Shown one piece after another: positions 13,389 to 16,957 of a stretch of DNA of 16,957 nt; position 1 is the stretch's first letter, and every line of letters begins with the position of its first letter. A model generated the notes under the pieces. The model had not been told where the DNA came from. It searched no databases and saw only the letters and a program-made list of their open reading frames with translations. The position numbers and the translations under genes are program-made. Origin of the DNA: a bacterium (GTDB lineage: Bacteria > SZUA-182 > DTGQ01); NCBI GenBank assembly GCA_040755755.1, contig JBFLZW010000007.1:1-16957 (forward strand), given 5' to 3'.

Positions 13389-14318
13389 ATGGTATTTGAT
13401 AAAGCTAACATTCTGGTGGTCGATGATGACCAGGACCTGAGTGAATTTATTGTCGAGCTTCTGGTAAAGGATGGTTACAAGGTTTCCTCGGTAACCAACA
13501 TTAATGATTCCCTCTATAAACTGAAAAACGATATCTTCGACATCGTTCTCCTGGATCTGAAGTTGCCTGATATCAATGGCAGCCAGGGAATCACCGAGAT
13601 TAAAAAGGTATCCCCTCACTCGAAGGTGATAATCCTGACCGGATATCCGTCGGTAGACTCCGCTGTATCGACCATGAAAAACGGAGCTATCGATTATCTG
13701 AAAAAGCCTTTCAAGAACGAAGAATTACTTGATATCATCAGAGGCAACATCAACCTTGAGGTTAAGAATAATATCCTCAGCAAGCTGGGAGAAAAGATCA
13801 AGAGTATCCGAAAGAGCAAGGGGATCAAGATCAAACAATTGAGTACCAGATCGGGATTGACCGAAAGCTCTATCTCCATGATCGAAAACGGAAAAATATC
13901 TCCCTCGATCACGACCATTAACAAGATTGCCATGGCCCTGAGTGTCCATCCGATTGAGTTTTTCGAGATCGAAAAGCACAAAAAATGGATCCTCACCCGC
14001 AAAGGAGAACGAGAGAAGCTTCTGTTCGATAACTCGGATAATAAGCTGGAATTTCTGATCAAGGACAAAAAAGACTATAAGAATGAGATTTTTATCTCAT
14101 ATCTGGCAGCGAACCAGAAATCCTTCGAGGAATATATCACCCATGAAGGATTTAAATTCGGTTATGTCCTTTCGGGAGCGGTCGAAGTGGAACTGGGTAA
14201 TGAGAAAGTAAGAGTCAGTGAGGGAGACACTATTTTCTTCGAGGCCATTATCCCCCACCTGTGGAAAAGCGCCGACAACCGGGAATCCAGCACGCTGTGG
14301 GTAGTCACCCGTGAATAG
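13389..14318 (+). CDS. Response regulator with XRE-type HTH and C-terminal cupin domain
   Basis: This 309-residue protein has three parts. Residues 5-125 are a canonical receiver with D12-D14, phosphoacceptor Asp56 (IVLLDLKLP), Thr84 (ILTGYP) and Lys105 (LKKPF). Residues 132-192 are a Cro/CI (XRE) helix-turn-helix: LGEKIKSIRKSKGIKIKQL, SGLTESSISMIENG, then SPSITTINKIAMALSV. Residues 215-307 are a cupin_2 barrel: HEGFKFGYVLSGAVEVELG, VSEGDTIFFEAIIPHLW. XRE-cupin pairs are known as small-molecule-responsive repressors, and receivers normally carry OmpR, LuxR or NtrC outputs, so this joins a phosphorylation input to a ligand-sensing repressor. In the cupin, the first histidine (H252) and last (H290) are kept, but the usual Glu of motif 1 seems replaced (KFGY), so metal binding is uncertain. 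AAGGAG lies 6 bp before the ATG. No kinase gene follows on this strand, so it is an orphan here. Confidence 0.93.
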   Translation: MVFDKANILVVDDDQDLSEFIVELLVKDGYKVSSVTNINDSLYKLKNDIFDIVLLDLKLPDINGSQGITEIKKVSPHSKVIILTGYPSVDSAVSTMKNGAIDYLKKPFKNEELLDIIRGNINLEVKNNILSKLGEKIKSIRKSKGIKIKQLSTRSGLTESSISMIENGKISPSITTINKIAMALSVHPIEFFEIEKHKKWILTRKGEREKLLFDNSDNKLEFLIKDKKDYKNEIFISYLAANQKSFEEYITHEGFKFGYVLSGAVEVELGNEKVRVSEGDTIFFEAIIPHLWKSADNRESSTLWVVTRE

Positions 14319-14331
14319 TCGGTAAGATCCG

Positions 14332-14348
14332 ATAAGGCTCTTATTTTT
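14332..14348 (+). terminator. Weak intrinsic terminator after the XRE-cupin gene
   Basis: ATAAG-GCT-CTTAT (5-bp, AT-rich stem) is followed by TTTT, 14 bp after the stop codon of the regulator. The stem is short, so function is doubtful. Confidence 0.3.
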
Positions 14349-14399
14349 ACCTCGTTAGGGGGGAGAAAAACGGCTGCTGAAGCTATGGAAAACATTCGG

Positions 14400-14461
14400 A
14401 AAAAACCACGGAGAGGGGACAGGAAGCTCACGAGGCTAGCGTCCTCCCCCTTCTCCGTGGT
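14400..14461 (-). terminator. Strong intrinsic terminator of the glycosyltransferase-epimerase-Trm112 operon
   Basis: On the minus strand ACCACGGAGA (14461-14452) pairs perfectly with TCTCCGTGGT (14414-14405). The stem continues past one bulged A with GGGG/CCCC and ends in a run of T (14404-14400). It starts 33 bp after the stop codon of the Trm112-like gene. The loop is long, about 28 nt. The T run is only on the minus-strand side, so it serves that operon. Confidence 0.8.
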
Positions 14462-14494
14462 GAGAAGTTCCCCTTCCGGCAGGTGAAGGAAGTT

Positions 14495-14668
14495 TCAATT
14501 GTTCAGCTTGATAGCTTCTTCAATGAGCATAACCGGAATGCCATCACGAATAGGGTATTTCAGTTTGCAGTGATTACAGATAAACCCGTCCTCTTCGGGA
14601 GTTAATTCAATATCTCCCTTACATTTCGGGCAAACCAGAATTTCCAGCAATTCTTTATCGATAGACAT
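14495..14668 (-). CDS. Trm112/UPF0434-family small zinc-binding protein
   Basis: A 57-residue protein with two CxxC pairs, C13-PK-C16 and C31-NH-C34, in the setting LEILVCPKCKGDIE and FICNHCKLKYPIRDGIPVML. This is the hallmark of the Trm112-like (YcaR/UPF0434) family, and the length matches. Eukaryotic and archaeal Trm112 are small activators of methyltransferases acting on tRNA, rRNA and release factors; the bacterial role is not settled, and these genes often sit among lipopolysaccharide and nucleotide-sugar genes, as here. The ATG overlaps the last 14 bp of the upstream epimerase gene, whose AAAGGGGAAAG codons supply the ribosome site, so translation is coupled. It is the last gene before the terminator at 14400-14461. 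Confidence 0.9.
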   Translation of the reverse strand: MSIDKELLEILVCPKCKGDIELTPEEDGFICNHCKLKYPIRDGIPVMLIEEAIKLNN

Positions 14669-15623
14669 TTTCTTTCCCCTTTTTGGTGTAAAAATCTTTC
14701 AGCCAGGCAAATTCTCTCGAAAGCCCCTCTCGAACCGAGACTGTAGGCTGAAAATGCAAAATCCTGGCCGCTTTGGTGATATCAGCATAGGTATGATTGG
14801 CGTCCCCTTTCTGGGCTGGTTTTGCGGCAATGGCCAGCTTCTTTCCGCAGGTTTCCTCAACAATGGGAATTACCCGGGCCAGACTGATCCGGTTGCCGCC
14901 GCCGATGTTAAAGACCTCTCCCGCAGCCGGGCTTTCCACAGCCAGAATGTGGGCCTTGACGATATCGGTGATAAAGGTAAAATCCCTGGTCTGCTCTCCC
15001 GATCCATACATTTCGATCGGCCTGTCCATAAGCGAAGCAGCCAGGAACTTGTGAAAAGCCATGTCCGGCCTCTGCCTGGGGCCAAAAACCGTGAAATACC
15101 GAAGCGAGATGGTGGGAATGTTAAAATTTTTCCAGTAAAGATAGGCCAGATGCTCCGCCGCCAGCTTGGACACCCCATAGGGAGAAACAGGGCTGGGATA
15201 GTCGGTCTCTTTCATGGGCAGAGACAGAGCATCGCCGTAAACCGAGGAGGAAGAGGCATAAACGAACTTCTTCAGCCTGATATCCTTACAGGCTTCAAGC
15301 AGCCGCTGGGTAGCCCGGATATTGTTTTCCGTATAAATCTCAAAATCCTTGCCCCAACTGGCCCGCACTCCGGCCTGAGCGGCCAGATGGAAAACCACAT
15401 CCACCCCTTCCAGTAATCTCCCGAGATCCGCGTGCAGGATTGATTGCTCCACCAGGGTAAACTGGCTGCTGGTGCGCAATTTCTCAAGATTGTCCTCTTT
15501 AAAAATACGGGGATAGTAGTCAAGGAAGCAATCGACCCCAACAACATGGTGGCCAAGTCTGACGAGCTCCTCCGACAAGCTGGAGCCCACAAAACCGGCC
15601 GCTCCGGTAACGAGACATTTCAT
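14655..15623 (-). CDS. NAD-dependent nucleotide-sugar epimerase/dehydratase (UDP-glucuronate 4-epimerase-like)
   Basis: This 322-residue extended short-chain dehydrogenase has the Rossmann motif TGAAGFVG (residues 6-13), Asp31 at the end of beta-2 for NAD binding, HLAAQAGVR (79-87), YASSSSVYG (122-130) and the catalytic YGVSK (Tyr149, Lys153). RYFTVFGPRQRPDMAFHKF is typical of UDP-glucuronate 4-epimerase/GalE-like enzymes. It probably interconverts UDP-sugars for cell-surface polysaccharide. The exact sugar cannot be fixed by sequence alone. The start at 15623 (MKCLVTG) is chosen because GGGAGG lies 9 bp upstream; the ATG at 15632 sits only a base or so from that site. It begins 2 bp after the stop of the glycosyltransferase gene and overlaps the Trm112-like gene downstream, all one operon. 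Confidence 0.92.
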   Translation of the reverse strand: MKCLVTGAAGFVGSSLSEELVRLGHHVVGVDCFLDYYPRIFKEDNLEKLRTSSQFTLVEQSILHADLGRLLEGVDVVFHLAAQAGVRASWGKDFEIYTENNIRATQRLLEACKDIRLKKFVYASSSSVYGDALSLPMKETDYPSPVSPYGVSKLAAEHLAYLYWKNFNIPTISLRYFTVFGPRQRPDMAFHKFLAASLMDRPIEMYGSGEQTRDFTFITDIVKAHILAVESPAAGEVFNIGGGNRISLARVIPIVEETCGKKLAIAAKPAQKGDANHTYADITKAARILHFQPTVSVREGLSREFAWLKDFYTKKGKENVYR

Positions 15624-15625
15624 TT

Positions 15626-16741
15626 TTACCATTCCTCCCTGTATTTTCTGGGTTTTGAGTTTATAACGGCCCCGGACTGAAGAGTCCCCGACAGCATTCC
15701 GCTAACAGCTTCCATCACCTGATCGACTGAAATTGACATCATGCAGATTTTCCGGCTGCAAAACCTGCGAAAACATCCCCTGCAGGAAACATCGGCCTGT
15801 ACTACCCGGTGGATATCCCCATACGGCCCGTTTCGCTCAGGGGTGGAGGGCCCATAGAGCCCGACGCAGGGTGTACCCAGAGCAGCCGCCATGTGCAGCG
15901 GCCCGGTATCTCCGGCTATGAAGAGATGTGCCCGCTGCATCAGGGCCAGAGACTGCTTCAGGCTGGTGGGGCAGGCCCTGAGCGAAGGCTGCTGCATCTT
16001 CTTCTGAATGGCCTTGACCATCGGCAGCTCCGAAGGCCCCCACAGGAAAATCACCCTTCCTCCCAGATCCGAAACGATCCGATCTGCAAGGCCGGCGAAG
16101 TTTTCCTCACCCCAGAGCTTGGTCTCCCATCCTGCTCCGGGATTGATCACCACCAGCCGGGAGTCGGGCGGTACTTTGCTGCTGTCCAGGAATTTAGCGA
16201 TGTAGGCCCGCGCATCCTCCGGGATGTGGATGTTGAACCGCTTTCGGCCTGTATCCGCCCCCAATCCCCGAACCAGGCTCAGGCAGCGGTCAACGATATG
16301 GACATCATCGGCTGCAGGAGTAACGTGACAGTTGGTAAACCGGGCATTGGCAGGTTCACGGCAGCAGTCGGCGCTGAATCCGATCCTCGTGCCTGCCCTG
16401 GTCAGCCAGGTCAAAAGGCCGCTTTTGATCAGTCCCTGGAGGTCAATGGCCAGATCAAAACCACATCCCTGCAAACCACGGACAAAACGATACGCATCCC
16501 GGATAACCGAGCCGCTCCTGTGGAGGTAGGGAAGCTCGATCAGCCAGCGGTCCTTGTCAAAAACGATGATTTCATCCAAGTCAGGGTTCCCTTCAAGAAT
16601 TTCCCGGCACTTCCCCTGCACGATCCAGGCCAGATGCGCCCCCGGAAACCGCTCCCGCAAAGCACTGGCCACCGGCAGGGCATGGACCACATCCCCAATG
16701 GCACTCAGCTTGACTATGGCGATTCTGGTGAATTCCTGCAT
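15626..16741 (-). CDS. GT9-family glycosyltransferase, lipopolysaccharide heptosyltransferase I-like
   Basis: This 371-residue GT-B fold protein of glycosyltransferase family 9 begins IAIVKLSAIGDVVHALPVA (Asp17, the position of the catalytic acid of WaaC-type enzymes). It has DLAIDLQGLIKSGLL and FVHRRIG-like core segments, NPGAGWETKLWG (acceptor/donor hinge), and the ADP-heptose-binding GDTGPLHMAAALGTPCVGLYGPS. The Cys-rich tail CRGCFRRFCSRKICM is a common GT9 feature. It would add an L-glycero-D-manno-heptose or related sugar to the lipid A-Kdo core at the inner membrane. Assignment to heptosyltransferase I rather than II or III rests on the IGDVVHALP start and is tentative. The ribosome site is weak (AAAG). 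It is the first gene of the operon, and the promoter was not identified with confidence. Confidence 0.88.
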   Translation of the reverse strand: MQEFTRIAIVKLSAIGDVVHALPVASALRERFPGAHLAWIVQGKCREILEGNPDLDEIIVFDKDRWLIELPYLHRSGSVIRDAYRFVRGLQGCGFDLAIDLQGLIKSGLLTWLTRAGTRIGFSADCCREPANARFTNCHVTPAADDVHIVDRCLSLVRGLGADTGRKRFNIHIPEDARAYIAKFLDSSKVPPDSRLVVINPGAGWETKLWGEENFAGLADRIVSDLGGRVIFLWGPSELPMVKAIQKKMQQPSLRACPTSLKQSLALMQRAHLFIAGDTGPLHMAAALGTPCVGLYGPSTPERNGPYGDIHRVVQADVSCRGCFRRFCSRKICMMSISVDQVMEAVSGMLSGTLQSGAVINSKPRKYREEW

Positions 16742-16901
16742 TTCTTTGCCATATTTTATCAGCTAAAAATATCCCTTAACCAATACTTCTCTTTCCGTAT
16801 CACTAATTCCAATAAGATTACCGATGTGAGCTAAGTACAGATCGCCATAAATACGCGACCACATAGAAAACAAAAAGAGGTTCGGACATGGTAAAATATC
16901 C

Positions 16902-16925
16902 TTGGTACCAGAGAAGAGGTATCAA
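16902..16925. promoter_or_regulatory. Imperfect inverted repeat before the last gene
   Basis: TTGGTACC (16902-16909) and GGTATCAA (16918-16925) form an 8-bp inverted pair with one mismatch around an 8-bp centre, 25 bp before the ATG at 16951 and just downstream of an extended -10-like TGGTAAAAT (16889-16897). It may be an operator or a leader hairpin. Confidence 0.3.
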
Positions 16926-16950
16926 AAAAGGTCTGAAAGGAGTGATTATC

Positions 16951-16957
16951 ATGCCAG
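16951..16957 (+). CDS. Start of a plus-strand gene cut by the window end
   Basis: Only ATGCCAG is present, but AAAGGAG lies at 16936-16942, 8 bp before the ATG, which is a strong ribosome site. The gene would diverge from the heptosyltransferase gene across a 209-bp gap. Nothing can be said of the product. Confidence 0.45.

Noticed and set aside
15809-16834. A 341-codon plus-strand frame opposite the GT9 gene
   Set aside because: It has no family resemblance, and its composition is that of an antisense frame; the minus strand has the GT9 motifs.

Overview
The window looks like chromosomal DNA from an anaerobic, Gram-negative-type bacterium. Supporting features are a selenocysteine tRNA, an oxygen-sensitive-type two-subunit 2-oxoacid:ferredoxin oxidoreductase, a radical SAM enzyme, an ADP-heptose-type GT9 glycosyltransferase and a dense group of two-component regulators with NtrC-type architecture. 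The style is that of Desulfobacterota/deltaproteobacteria or a related candidate phylum. This placement is inferred from gene content, not from any marker I could search.

Layout. Positions 1-660 hold debris: a frameshifted coiled-coil/membrane protein remnant and the C-terminal helix-turn-helix of a serine recombinase. They abut an intact selC (tRNA-Sec, 658-755) with a near-consensus promoter. Next on the plus strand come an endonuclease/exonuclease/phosphatase-fold protein, a small zinc-ribbon protein with its own promoter, and the OFOR pair (gamma-alpha fusion, then beta, with directly abutting reading frames). A 235-bp repeat-rich spacer bounded by 16-bp perfect inverted repeats (4908-5142) separates these from a minus-strand chain: an AmmeMemoRadiSam-type radical SAM enzyme, archease and RtcB. 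The archease/RtcB pair is an RNA repair/ligation module.

Positions 8170-12172 (minus) are a two-component block: a receiver-PAS-histidine kinase, a 27-codon response-regulator stub, a response regulator lacking the AAA+ domain, a remnant of a kinase 3' end, and a full NtrC-like regulator. I read it as a kinase-regulator unit that was duplicated in tandem and then eroded. The kinase's own receiver has Asn at the phosphoacceptor position, and the full regulator has APFTSA where GAFTGA is expected.

Positions 12406-14318 (plus) hold a secreted Tyr/Pro-rich protein of unknown function, a 392-bp AT-rich intergenic region with an extended -10 promoter, and an unusual response regulator with a receiver-XRE-cupin architecture. 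A minus-strand operon (heptosyltransferase, nucleotide-sugar epimerase, Trm112-like zinc protein) follows and ends in a strong intrinsic terminator at 14400-14461. The window closes with the first codons of a plus-strand gene at 16951.

The most notable parts are the eroded two-component block with three kinds of degenerate signalling part, and the receiver-XRE-cupin fusion. No complete mobile element, CRISPR array or phage is visible.
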